Positions 1 to 6,667 of a DNA stretch of 7,468 nucleotides are shown piece after piece (the first letter of the stretch is position 1; the number at the start of each line of letters is the position of its first letter). Source of the stretch: an uncultured Lentisphaeria bacterium (GTDB lineage Bacteria; Verrucomicrobiota; Lentisphaeria; Victivallales; Victivallaceae); contig CAIJKT010000836.1 of the NCBI GenBank assembly GCA_903821255.1, forward strand, positions 1 to 7,468, given 5' to 3'. A model generated the notes under the pieces. The model was given only the letters and a program-made list of their open reading frames with translations. It did no database searches and was not told where the DNA came from. The position numbers and the translations under genes were made by a program.

Positions 1-83
1 TGCTTTGCAGTGATCCTGCCGCCGATATTACGCCATTATTCGGACTTCCGGCAAAAGAAAAGCCGGATAAGTGCGCAGCCTAA
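1..83 (+). CDS. Possible C-terminal end of an upstream gene (partial)
   Basis: Read in the frame whose codons begin at base 3, the first 80 bases stay open and end at TAA 81-83, giving the tail ...DITPLFGLPAKEKPDKCAA. The codons (GCC, CCG, GGA, AAA, GAA, GAT) resemble those of the clear genes downstream. A second plus-strand frame is also open, to a stop at 103-105, but gives a less protein-like sequence rich in R, K and H. Too little is visible to name a family. It could also be non-coding sequence that happens to be open. Confidence 0.3.
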   Translation, partial: LCSDPAADITPLFGLPAKEKPDKCAA

Positions 84-170
84 TCACAAAAAAACGTGTT
101 TCTAAGTCCGCCGTAAAGACTGAGGCATTACGATGGCATATTTTTTTTACTTGTTTTTAAAAATCGGGTA

Positions 171-199
171 TTGACAATATTACATTGGTCTGTTATAAT
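171..199 (+). promoter_or_regulatory. Consensus sigma-70 promoter of the lacI-led operon
   Basis: A perfect -35 box TTGACA (171-176) and a perfect -10 box TATAAT (194-199) are separated by exactly 17 bp. TG at 191-192 adds the extended -10 motif (TGnTATAAT). Bases 138-163 just upstream are dominated by runs of T and A and could act as an UP element. Transcription would start near base 206, leaving a leader of about 72 nt before the ATG at 278. So strong a core promoter fits one held off by a repressor, and two operator-like palindromes lie immediately downstream. No other convincing promoter is seen among the five following genes. Confidence 0.85.
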
Positions 200-207
200 A
201 GTTTTAT

Positions 208-221
208 GGCAACCGGTTGCA
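208..221. promoter_or_regulatory. LacI-type operator O1
   Basis: GGCAACCGGTTGCA contains the perfect 12-bp palindrome GCAACCGGTTGC (209-220) with a central CG step, the usual architecture of LacI/GalR-family operators. It starts about 2-3 bp after the predicted transcription start, so a bound repressor would block polymerase. The identical 14-mer recurs at 247-260. The adjacent gene encodes a LacI-family protein, making it the obvious candidate ligand (inference). Confidence 0.85.
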
Positions 222-246
222 CTGGTGTTTTTTTTTGACCCTGACC

Positions 247-260
247 GGCAACCGGTTGCA
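247..260. promoter_or_regulatory. LacI-type operator O2
   Basis: This is an exact second copy of the 14-mer GGCAACCGGTTGCA, with its palindrome core at 248-259. It sits in the untranslated leader, ending 17 bp before the ATG of the regulator gene. The two operator centres are 39 bp apart. That is a little under four helical turns, so two dimers would not sit on exactly the same face of relaxed B-DNA. No further copy was found elsewhere in the window. Confidence 0.85.
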
Positions 261-277
261 TAAAATTAAGGATTGAT

Positions 278-1330
278 ATGAAAAAACAGATAACGATTCG
301 ACAGATTGCAGGAATGGCCGGCGTGAATGCCTCGACGGTGTCACGCGTATTTAATCTGGACTGCGGACATTCCATTTCTGATACAATCCGGAACAAAGTT
401 TTGTCGATTGCGGAACAATATGAATATGTGCCGAAAGGGTCAGCCCGCTCACTGGCGCACGGCAAGAGTTTCAATCTCGGGGTGATTCTGCACGATATTG
501 AAGCAGACCTGGCGTCGCCGTTTTTATCGCTGGTGCTCAGCGGTTTCTGCCGCGAGGCGATGCGCGGCGGTTATCAAATGGTAATATTGCCGGTGGAAGG
601 CGGCGACAGCGACAAGGAAGTCGTCCGCTACATCCGTGCCGGCAACGCTGATGCTTATATGGTCGGAGCTCCGCTGATGGGGTCGGAGACCGTTCGTGAA
701 CTGGGAAAAAAACAGATTCCGGTAGTTACTTATATTGCGGATAAAGTTCTCGATGAGCAACTGCCGAATGTCTGCTACTTCACTGTTGACAACGAGCCGG
801 CGTTCAAGGAAATGTTTACTGCGGTGAAAGCTCACGGCTTTGACCGCTACGCGTTGTTTTGCAACAAAAGCCATAGAGTGAATTCGCGGCTTAACTTAAA
901 CGGCCCGTCTTTTGGGGTGGAGCAGTCGGAAGTCATCGAGTTTGAAGGCAGCATCAGAGATATTGCGGCCTGGAATACGGCGCGGCGCGCCGCCGCCGGC
1001 GCAATTGACCGGATTATGCGGCACAAATTAATCGTCTGCTCCAATGATCTGATTGCTTTCGGGTTATGCGACGCTTTGCGCGACGCTGGAATTAAGCCGG
1101 GAAAAGACATTTCCGTCATCGGCTATGACAATATTGAACAGAATCCCTGTTTTGTCTGGCCGGGAACACCTGAAGCGCCTTTTCTGGCAACAATTGAGGC
1201 ACATGAGAAAATCATTGGCTCAAGGATGGCCGGACAGCTTTTAAATATGTTGAATGAAAAGAACGCGATGCCGGGGGTTGTCAGGATTCCTGCGAAATTC
1301 ATTCCGCGGGACAGTCTTGTACGGAGATGA
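278..1330 (+). CDS. LacI/GalR-family transcriptional regulator
   Basis: This 350-residue protein is a full-length sugar-responsive repressor of the LacI/GalR family. Residues 5-26 form the helix-turn-helix (ITIRQIAGMAGV, then NASTVSRVFN as the recognition helix). Residues 52-62 (PKGSARSLAHG) match the hinge helix, with Leu59 at the position of the leucine that intercalates at the operator centre. From about residue 65 (FNLGVIL) the periplasmic-binding-protein-like effector domain follows, including CSNDLIAFGL with Asp257, DISVIGYDN, ATIEAHEKIIGSRMAGQLL and the typical ending IPAKFIPRDS. The start at 278 is supported by AAGGA at 268-272 and by the helix-turn-helix beginning at once. As the first gene after two operators, it probably represses itself and the four genes downstream. 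The effector is unknown; a galactoside or a breakdown product of the operon's glycan is plausible from the GH4 gene. Confidence 0.95.
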   Translation: MKKQITIRQIAGMAGVNASTVSRVFNLDCGHSISDTIRNKVLSIAEQYEYVPKGSARSLAHGKSFNLGVILHDIEADLASPFLSLVLSGFCREAMRGGYQMVILPVEGGDSDKEVVRYIRAGNADAYMVGAPLMGSETVRELGKKQIPVVTYIADKVLDEQLPNVCYFTVDNEPAFKEMFTAVKAHGFDRYALFCNKSHRVNSRLNLNGPSFGVEQSEVIEFEGSIRDIAAWNTARRAAAGAIDRIMRHKLIVCSNDLIAFGLCDALRDAGIKPGKDISVIGYDNIEQNPCFVWPGTPEAPFLATIEAHEKIIGSRMAGQLLNMLNEKNAMPGVVRIPAKFIPRDSLVRR

Positions 1331-1371
1331 AATATGTTAACTAAATTAAACAAAACTGAAAGGATTGTGCA

Positions 1372-3534
1372 ATGTTAAAATATGTTTTCACATGTTTTGC
1401 GCTATTGGGAGTAATCGCTGAAAACAGCGCAAATGATGAATGGTTTAACGGGCAGCGCGAACCGCAGGCCGTTTCGGCGGCGGTATGCAGGGAATTCGCT
1501 TTCGACAGCTATCCGGAACTGTTTCAAATTGCGCTTTGGGAAAACGGGGATTACCGGAACAAAGCTGTGATTACTGGGAAATGGACCGATCTGGATAAGA
1601 ACGGCGAAGCGGTTTATCCGCAGGCAAAAGTGAAAGTCAGCGTCAGGTCAGTAGCCGGCGGCGAGACCGCGTGGCGGATTACCGTCAATCCGACCGGGAA
1701 ATATGGCGTTTTTTATGTGAAATATCCGATGCTGGCGGTGCCGAAAAGCGCCGATCCGGCGGAACGGCTGGTGGTGCCGCAGCAATACGGCCGTGCGCTG
1801 GAACACCCGTCACTGCTCAAGGATTATTATGACGGGGAATTACCCAGACTGAAAAATGCGATCTGGTACGGGCCTTACGGCGGACAGAAACAGACTATGC
1901 AGATGCTTATTTACGAACTGAGCAAGGGCAGTTTTATGCTGTGGACTCAGGACCCAGCCGGTTATGCCAAGGATTTTGTCGTCAGCGAAAGCGAAGTTAA
2001 AGGCAATCCGGCCGGCAAGGCAATGCTGTTTTATGTTTATCATTTTCCTGCTGAAACCGGGCAGGCTGGCACCGCCTGGGATTCGCCTTATCCGACGGTA
2101 ACCTCCAGGTTCGACGGCAGTTATTATGCGGCGGCCAAGCGTTACCGGCAATGGGCGGTCAAGCAGCCATGGTGTGCAAAAGGTACTATCATGGAACGGA
2201 TAAAAAGCGGTGATCTGCCGAAGTGGTTTGCCAATAACACGCTGTGGGCGACATGCATCAACCATTATAATCTGCCGATGCTGGAAGATTTTGCCGGAGC
2301 ATTCCCGTTTACCGACATCGGCGTATTCCTGACCATGTGGCAGCACTGGCCTTTTGACACGAATGTTCCGGAATATTTTCCGCCGAAAGATGAAGCCGGA
2401 TATAAGAAAATGCTTGCGGCGCAAAGCAGACGTCTCCATTTCATGCCTTACATGAACATGCATCTGATTGACGGCGACTACAAATGGGCGGTGGATAAGT
2501 TCACTTCCGGACGCGCTCTGGCTCTGCCGGAACACGCCATGGTAACGGACAGCGCGGAATGCCGGGATTACGCCGAGCGCTGGGGCGCTATCAAAAACGC
2601 AGACGGAACCACCCGCAGGCGCTTCATGTATCCGATGTGCCGTTCGACGAAATTATGGCAGGAATACTTCAACGACATGGTCAACAAGAATTTGCAGCAT
2701 TACGGCGCGGACGGACAGTATTTTGACCAGGTTGCCGTACTGCCGTATCCCTGCTGGGACAAAACACACGGACATCCGGCAGGCTTCGGGCCTTACCTGC
2801 TTCAAGGCGGACGGCAGATACTGGAAAATGCCAGGCGGGATAACCCCGGGAAGTTGATTTTTGGAGAACATCTGCAGGAATTCTACATTGGCGCACTTGA
2901 CGAATGCTATGCCATCTGGCCGGCTTATTACAGCCCTAACACCATAATTGTGCCGCTGTTTCCGCTGGTTTATCAGGATTATATCTCACAGCATGAATGG
3001 AGCATTATACCTCAGACGTTAAAAAATCCTTCAGATTTTGCTCATGCGCTGTCTCTGTCCATCCATCTCGGGCATAAACCGGGTTCTTTCGTGATGATCG
3101 AGACCATTATCGACCTGCTGCATTCGGAAAACAGCCGTGCGCTGGCGTTCCTGAAGCAAATTGAAGCAGCGCTGCGGGTCAGCAAGTCAATCTACGGCGA
3201 AAAGCTGGCGGAGCCGGAAATTACCGGTTCGCCAATGCACGAAGTGTCATTATGGGAAAGCGCTAACAGCAGCCGGAAAGTCAATGTTCCGGCAGTAAGC
3301 GGTTCCGCGTGGAAACTGCCGGAATCAGGACAGATCGCACTGCTGCTGACCAATGCCGGAACGCAGGTTGCGACAGTCGGACTGGTTTCGGAATATCTGC
3401 CGAAGCAAACGGAATTACAGGATATTCGTACTAAAGAAAAGATGGCATGGACGCCTGAAACAAAAATATCGCTGCCGCCGCTGTCCGTCAGGATGCTGAT
3501 AATCGGCGCAAATAATACAGGAGATAAAAAATGA
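1372..3534 (+). CDS. Secreted glycoside-hydrolase-like protein, DUF6259 type
   Basis: The product has 720 residues. Residues 1-16 or 1-20 look like a signal peptide (MLKYVFTCFALLGVIA, then ENSA), so it is probably exported. The layout suggests an N-terminal beta-sandwich (about 25-240), a TIM-barrel-like centre (about 255-600) and a small C-terminal beta-sandwich (about 650-712). The centre carries GADGQYFDQV with Asp452, GHPAGFGPYLLQGGRQIL from 467, GEHLQE with Glu499 and IIVPLFPLVYQDY. From memory, these resemble the core motifs of DUF6259 proteins, glycosidase-like enzymes related in fold to clan GH-D/GH31-type barrels. Asp452 and Glu499 are candidate catalytic residues by position only. 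Substrate is unknown; an alpha-galactose-containing glycan is inferred from the MelA-type gene in the same run. GAAAGGA at 1358-1364 supports the start. It follows the regulator by 41 bp and overlaps the next gene by 4 bp (ATGA). Confidence 0.8.
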   Translation: MLKYVFTCFALLGVIAENSANDEWFNGQREPQAVSAAVCREFAFDSYPELFQIALWENGDYRNKAVITGKWTDLDKNGEAVYPQAKVKVSVRSVAGGETAWRITVNPTGKYGVFYVKYPMLAVPKSADPAERLVVPQQYGRALEHPSLLKDYYDGELPRLKNAIWYGPYGGQKQTMQMLIYELSKGSFMLWTQDPAGYAKDFVVSESEVKGNPAGKAMLFYVYHFPAETGQAGTAWDSPYPTVTSRFDGSYYAAAKRYRQWAVKQPWCAKGTIMERIKSGDLPKWFANNTLWATCINHYNLPMLEDFAGAFPFTDIGVFLTMWQHWPFDTNVPEYFPPKDEAGYKKMLAAQSRRLHFMPYMNMHLIDGDYKWAVDKFTSGRALALPEHAMVTDSAECRDYAERWGAIKNADGTTRRRFMYPMCRSTKLWQEYFNDMVNKNLQHYGADGQYFDQVAVLPYPCWDKTHGHPAGFGPYLLQGGRQILENARRDNPGKLIFGEHLQEFYIGALDECYAIWPAYYSPNTIIVPLFPLVYQDYISQHEWSIIPQTLKNPSDFAHALSLSIHLGHKPGSFVMIETIIDLLHSENSRALAFLKQIEAALRVSKSIYGEKLAEPEITGSPMHEVSLWESANSSRKVNVPAVSGSAWKLPESGQIALLLTNAGTQVATVGLVSEYLPKQTELQDIRTKEKMAWTPETKISLPPLSVRMLIIGANNTGDKK

Positions 3535-4376
3535 ATATTTTACGGAAAGCTGCTCTGATTGCCGCCGCAACCGCACTCGCCGGTGTTGTAAATGTGAGCG
3601 CCGGAGATGTGGCGGTTAACGATCTTGACAAAGTTTCAGGCTGGATTTTTGATCCCGCCAAGTCTGCGCAGATAAAGGCGGATGAGGCCGGCGCAATTGA
3701 AGCCAAAGGTCAACTGATTTTTTATTCCAGGGATTTTATAACTATCGATCCGGCTAAAAAATATCGGTTGTCCGGACAGTTCCGGAGTGCGCCGGGAACC
3801 GCGGGAGATCGCTTTTACTTTGGCTTCCAGCCTTTTGACGCCAGCCAGAAACCGATTCTGCCGGAAATGGTCGGCATGGTCAGCGGAACCGAAACTGAAC
3901 TGGCCGCGCCCTGCAAGCCGGCGGACAAGACGCTGAAAGTGGTTGACGCCTCCATGTGGCTGACCGGCAACAAATATTGCATCGCTTTTAATATTGACCC
4001 GGCCGGAACTGATCTGCCCAACCGGACATTGTCCTCAGCCGGCATTAAGGCGCTTAAAGCCGCAGGTTCATCATATGAGGTGGAGCTTGATAAGCCTTGC
4101 GGCGTCAGTGCCGCAGCCGGAACTAAAATCCGCCTGCACCAGACCGGCAGTACTTTTATTTATCCGGCAGCGGAATATGCGGAAGTCCCGGCGGCATGGC
4201 AGGAATTTTCCGGAGTTATCAACCCGGAAACAGCATCCGGTTCTCCGCGCGACGCCTGGTGGAAAGGGACTAAAATATGCCGGATTATTATTCTGGCTAA
4301 TTACGGGCAGGGTACTGCCGGAGCGGCTTTACAGGCAAAAAACATCAAGCTGGAGGAATTGGATGAGAAAAAATAA
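3531..4376 (+). CDS. Secreted protein of unknown family, possibly carbohydrate-binding
   Basis: This is a 281-residue protein I do not recognise. Residues 1-24 are a clear signal peptide: a basic start (MNILRK), an Ala/Leu/Val-rich core and a VSA cleavage site before GD. The rest has no membrane segment. Alternating short hydrophobic and polar stretches ([65 protein letters not shown]) suggest a beta-sandwich. The start-to-end pattern, with an early strand on desired physical state and a late WQ.FSG followed by an aromatic-rich region and A.NIKLEEL, recalls CBM_4_9-like jelly rolls. This is resemblance only; I see no catalytic signature. It begins inside the last codons of the upstream hydrolase gene (ATGA overlap, AGGAG at 3519-3523), so the two are probably translationally coupled. 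A likely job is glycan binding or assisting the hydrolase (inference). Confidence 0.85.
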   Translation: MNILRKAALIAAATALAGVVNVSAGDVAVNDLDKVSGWIFDPAKSAQIKADEAGAIEAKGQLIFYSRDFITIDPAKKYRLSGQFRSAPGTAGDRFYFGFQPFDASQKPILPEMVGMVSGTETELAAPCKPADKTLKVVDASMWLTGNKYCIAFNIDPAGTDLPNRTLSSAGIKALKAAGSSYEVELDKPCGVSAAAGTKIRLHQTGSTFIYPAAEYAEVPAAWQEFSGVINPETASGSPRDAWWKGTKICRIIILANYGQGTAGAALQAKNIKLEELDEKK

Positions 4377-4420
4377 ACGAGAAATTATTAAACAGAACTC
4401 AGACCAAAATAGATTAAACA

Positions 4421-4430
4421 AAGGAGAAGG
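4421..4430 (+). promoter_or_regulatory. Ribosome binding site that sets the prepilin start
   Basis: AAGGAGAAGG lies 4 nt upstream of ATG 4435, which opens the short leader MSKNRI before FTLIELL. This is the length expected of a prepilin leader. A rival start lies at ATG 4363, inside the end of the upstream gene, with TGGAGG at 4351-4356 six nt before it. It would add 24 mostly polar and basic residues in frame. The 4435 start is preferred because it gives the usual leader length. Confidence 0.75.
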
Positions 4431-4434
4431 CAAC

Positions 4435-5160
4435 ATGTCAAAGAACAGAATTTTTACGCTCATTGAATTGCTCGTGGTGATCGCGATCATCGCAATTTTG
4501 GCCTCAATGCTGCTCCCGGCGTTGAACAAAGCCAGGGATACGGCGAAAAATGCGAACTGCCAGTCCAACCTCAAGCAGATCGGCAGCGCGAACAGCATGT
4601 ATTTAAATGATTCCGCCGATTTTTTTGTTCCATGGAAATATAATACCAGTCCGCCGCGTTACTGGACTTACACCTTTCATGCCGGGAAATATCAGACCTC
4701 GCTGAATGTGTGGCAATGCCCGATGGCATATAAAACTATCGACGCACTGTATTTAACCGGCCAGCAGAGCATTATTGTCAACGCCAAAGTCAGCGAAGCG
4801 GCATTGCAATGGCAGTTCTGCTATACCAGCTACGGTTACAATCAGAATCAGCTTGGCGGTGACATCAGCCTGATAACTACCAGAGTAAGCCGGGTCAGAG
4901 TTCCGAGCAAGAAAGTGGCGTTTGGCGACAGCCGGCAACTCAACGCGAACGTCCCCTGGTGCGGAATTGATACAACTCCTACCGCCACCGGCCAGCTTGA
5001 TGACCGGCATCCGCAGTTCAGCTGCAATATAACCTGGATTGACGGACATGTGTCCAATGTATCCAATGCCAGGTCCAAACTGGTGGCTGCCGGCGGTTTG
5101 CGGGCTTCATATTGGATGCCGCTTAAAGACACAACATACATGAACCAAGATTTGAATTGA
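4435..5160 (+). CDS. Prepilin-like protein with N-terminal methylation motif and H-x-DG domain
   Basis: This 241-residue protein has a type IV pilin/type II secretion pseudopilin N-terminus. The leader MSKNRI is followed by F7-T-L-I-E11-L-L and a hydrophobic helix to about residue 27, ending LLPALNKAR. Glu11 is the conserved Glu5 of the mature form. The residue before the cleavage site is Ile, not the usual Gly; variants lacking Gly are common in the Lentisphaerota versions of this family. [21 protein letters not shown] (about 41-62) and the C-terminal DDRHPQF...WIDGHVSN (His192, Asp203-Gly204) match the DUF1559/H-X9-DG processing-associated family, though the spacing here is ten residues rather than nine. 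It should be an inner-membrane-anchored protein exposed to the periplasm or assembled into a fibre. Its place between a secreted binding-type protein and an alpha-galactosidase suggests a role in glycan capture or enzyme display rather than motility (inference). Confidence 0.92.
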   Translation: MSKNRIFTLIELLVVIAIIAILASMLLPALNKARDTAKNANCQSNLKQIGSANSMYLNDSADFFVPWKYNTSPPRYWTYTFHAGKYQTSLNVWQCPMAYKTIDALYLTGQQSIIVNAKVSEAALQWQFCYTSYGYNQNQLGGDISLITTRVSRVRVPSKKVAFGDSRQLNANVPWCGIDTTPTATGQLDDRHPQFSCNITWIDGHVSNVSNARSKLVAAGGLRASYWMPLKDTTYMNQDLN

Positions 5161-5175
5161 GGAATTTACCATAAA

Positions 5176-6564
5176 ATGGCGACTGAACTGGAAAGCGGGC
5201 ATTCCGCCCATATGAAAAAAGCCGAGAATCTTGGTATTCTGGCGAAGGTCGGAAGACCGCTGAAGATAGTGTTTCTGGGAGCAGGCAGCGCATTCTTCAG
5301 AGCGTTGTTCTCCGATGTGATGAACATTCCGGGAGCAGATACAGGAGAAATGGCGCTGGTGGATATAGACGCGCCGCGGCTGGCGCTGGCCGGTCAGCTC
5401 GGAGAAAAATTGACCGGTCTGGCCGGCAAACCCGGCTGGCGGCTTTCCCTGCATACCGACCGTCTGCCGGCACTGGAAGGCGCTGACTACATCATTAACT
5501 GCATTGAAGTAAGCGGCACCGCCTGCGTCAAGTTCGACAACGATATTCCCATGGAATACGGCATTGATCAATGCATCGGCGACACCATCGGCCCCGGCGG
5601 GTTGTTCAAGGCATTGCGTACTGCTCCGGTATGGCTGGAGGTGCTGGCTGATGTGGAGCGTATTTGTCCGCAGGCCTGGGTGCTGAATTACACCAACCCG
5701 ATGAGTATTTTGTGCCTGGCGGCGGCGAGAGCCTCCAAAGCTAAAGTTATCGGACTATGCCACAGTGTGCAGCATTCATCGCACCAGTTGGCGGAATACC
5801 TCGAAGTGCCGTACCATGAGTTGAAATGGCGCTGCGCCGGAATCAACCATATGGCATGGTTCACCGAACTGACCCATTGCGGCCGGGATATGTATCCGGT
5901 ACTGAAACAGCGGCTTGAAAATGATGCTGAACTTCTCGGAAAAGATCCGGTGCGTTTTGACGCCATGAAATATTTCGATTATTTCGTTACCGAGTCGAGC
6001 GGTCATTTCAGCGAATATCTGCCGTATTACCGTAAACGAAAGGAATTGATCACTAAACATTGCGGAACCAGATATAACGGCGAAAGCGGTTTCTACGCCA
6101 ACGGCTGGCCGCAATGGCGCAAGGATAACGATAATCTGCGCCGTAAATATCTCAGCGGCGAGGAGCCGCTGGATATGTCCCGTTCCTGGGAGTATGCGAG
6201 TTTTATCATTGAAGCCATGGAGACTAATTCTCCGGTGAAAATCTATGCGACGGTGATGAATAACGGACTGGTCTCCAATCTGCCGTATGACAATGTGGCC
6301 GAAGCAGCCTGCATTGTCGACAGCAATGGTATTACACCCACCCGTTTCGGGCGTCTTCCGGCGCAGTGCGCCGCGCTCTGCAGCTCCAACCTGCACATGA
6401 TCGATCTGGCTGCCGAAGCCTGCGTAAACCGCTCCAGAGACCTGGCATTCAAATCACTGCTGCTCGATCCGCTGTCTGCCGCAGTATGCAGCCCGGCTGA
6501 AATCAAAGAAGTGACAGGCCGTCTGTTTGAAGCTGAAAAAGACTTTCTGCAAATGTACCGCTGA
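5176..6564 (+). CDS. melA: GH4 family alpha-galactosidase, MelA type
   Basis: This 462-residue protein is close in length and motif order to Escherichia coli MelA (451 aa). GH4 enzymes cleave glycosides by an oxidation-elimination route using NAD and Mn2+ in the cytosol. Visible motifs are the Rossmann loop IVFLGAGS (31-38), GDTIGPGGLFKALRT (from Gly135/Asp136), NYTNPM (171-176), GLCHSVQ with the metal-ligand Cys195, RCAGINHMAW with the metal-ligand His225, YFVTESSGHFSEY (269-281), NNGLVSNLPY and CIVDSNGITPTRFG. CHSVQ and GINHMA with VTESS favour the MelA subgroup over phospho-glycosidase GH4 members; a related galacturonidase or glucuronidase specificity is not excluded. No signal peptide is present. 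The N-terminus is about 20 residues longer than E. coli MelA. ATG 5176 has GAGGA 12 nt upstream, while the alternative Met13 (5212) has no clear ribosome site. It starts 15 nt after the prepilin stop and is the last gene of the run. Confidence 0.93.
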   Translation: MATELESGHSAHMKKAENLGILAKVGRPLKIVFLGAGSAFFRALFSDVMNIPGADTGEMALVDIDAPRLALAGQLGEKLTGLAGKPGWRLSLHTDRLPALEGADYIINCIEVSGTACVKFDNDIPMEYGIDQCIGDTIGPGGLFKALRTAPVWLEVLADVERICPQAWVLNYTNPMSILCLAAARASKAKVIGLCHSVQHSSHQLAEYLEVPYHELKWRCAGINHMAWFTELTHCGRDMYPVLKQRLENDAELLGKDPVRFDAMKYFDYFVTESSGHFSEYLPYYRKRKELITKHCGTRYNGESGFYANGWPQWRKDNDNLRRKYLSGEEPLDMSRSWEYASFIIEAMETNSPVKIYATVMNNGLVSNLPYDNVAEAACIVDSNGITPTRFGRLPAQCAALCSSNLHMIDLAAEACVNRSRDLAFKSLLLDPLSAAVCSPAEIKEVTGRLFEAEKDFLQMYR

Positions 6565-6667
6565 ACAATCCCAGACGAACATGGAAAGGAGGGGTAAAAG
6601 CCTTTAGTCGAAGCTGTAAAAAACTGTCGCGATTTAGGATAAAATGCTGTGTCCGGTTAAATTTTTA
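6565..6667. other. Convergent intergenic gap without a clear terminator
   Basis: This gap separates the end of the alpha-galactosidase gene from the end of the minus-strand radical SAM gene. The only hairpin I find is AAAGG (6585-6589) with CCTTT (6601-6605): five base pairs, an 11-nt loop and no T run on either strand. A strong Shine-Dalgarno-like AAAGGAGGGG at 6585-6594 is followed by no ATG, GTG or TTG within usable distance. The ATG at 6581 opens only eight codons. I see no gene here. Confidence 0.6.

Noticed and set aside
47..67. Hairpin TCCGGC / GCCGGA with a 9-nt A-rich loop as a terminator of the upstream gene
   Set aside because: It lies before the possible stop at 81-83 and has no T run on the plus strand. 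On the minus strand no gene ends there.
208..236. O1 plus the T9 run as a standard intrinsic terminator
   Set aside because: The palindrome has no loop, and the alternative stem is only five pairs with a G-U. A strong terminator there would silence the operon, so it is kept only as a speculative attenuation idea.
1840..2535. 231-codon minus-strand reading frame
   Set aside because: It lies wholly antisense to the DUF6259-like gene, has no protein-like composition, and is explained by codon bias of the sense gene.
3994..4434. Upstream extension of the prepilin reading frame across the preceding gene
   Set aside because: It overlaps the 281-residue secreted protein in another frame, is rich in Arg, Pro and His, and has no ribosome site at 3994. 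The prepilin leader and strong ribosome site place the start at 4435.
5776..6396. 206-codon minus-strand reading frame
   Set aside because: It is antisense to conserved GH4 motifs including GINHMAW and the VTESS block; a shadow frame.
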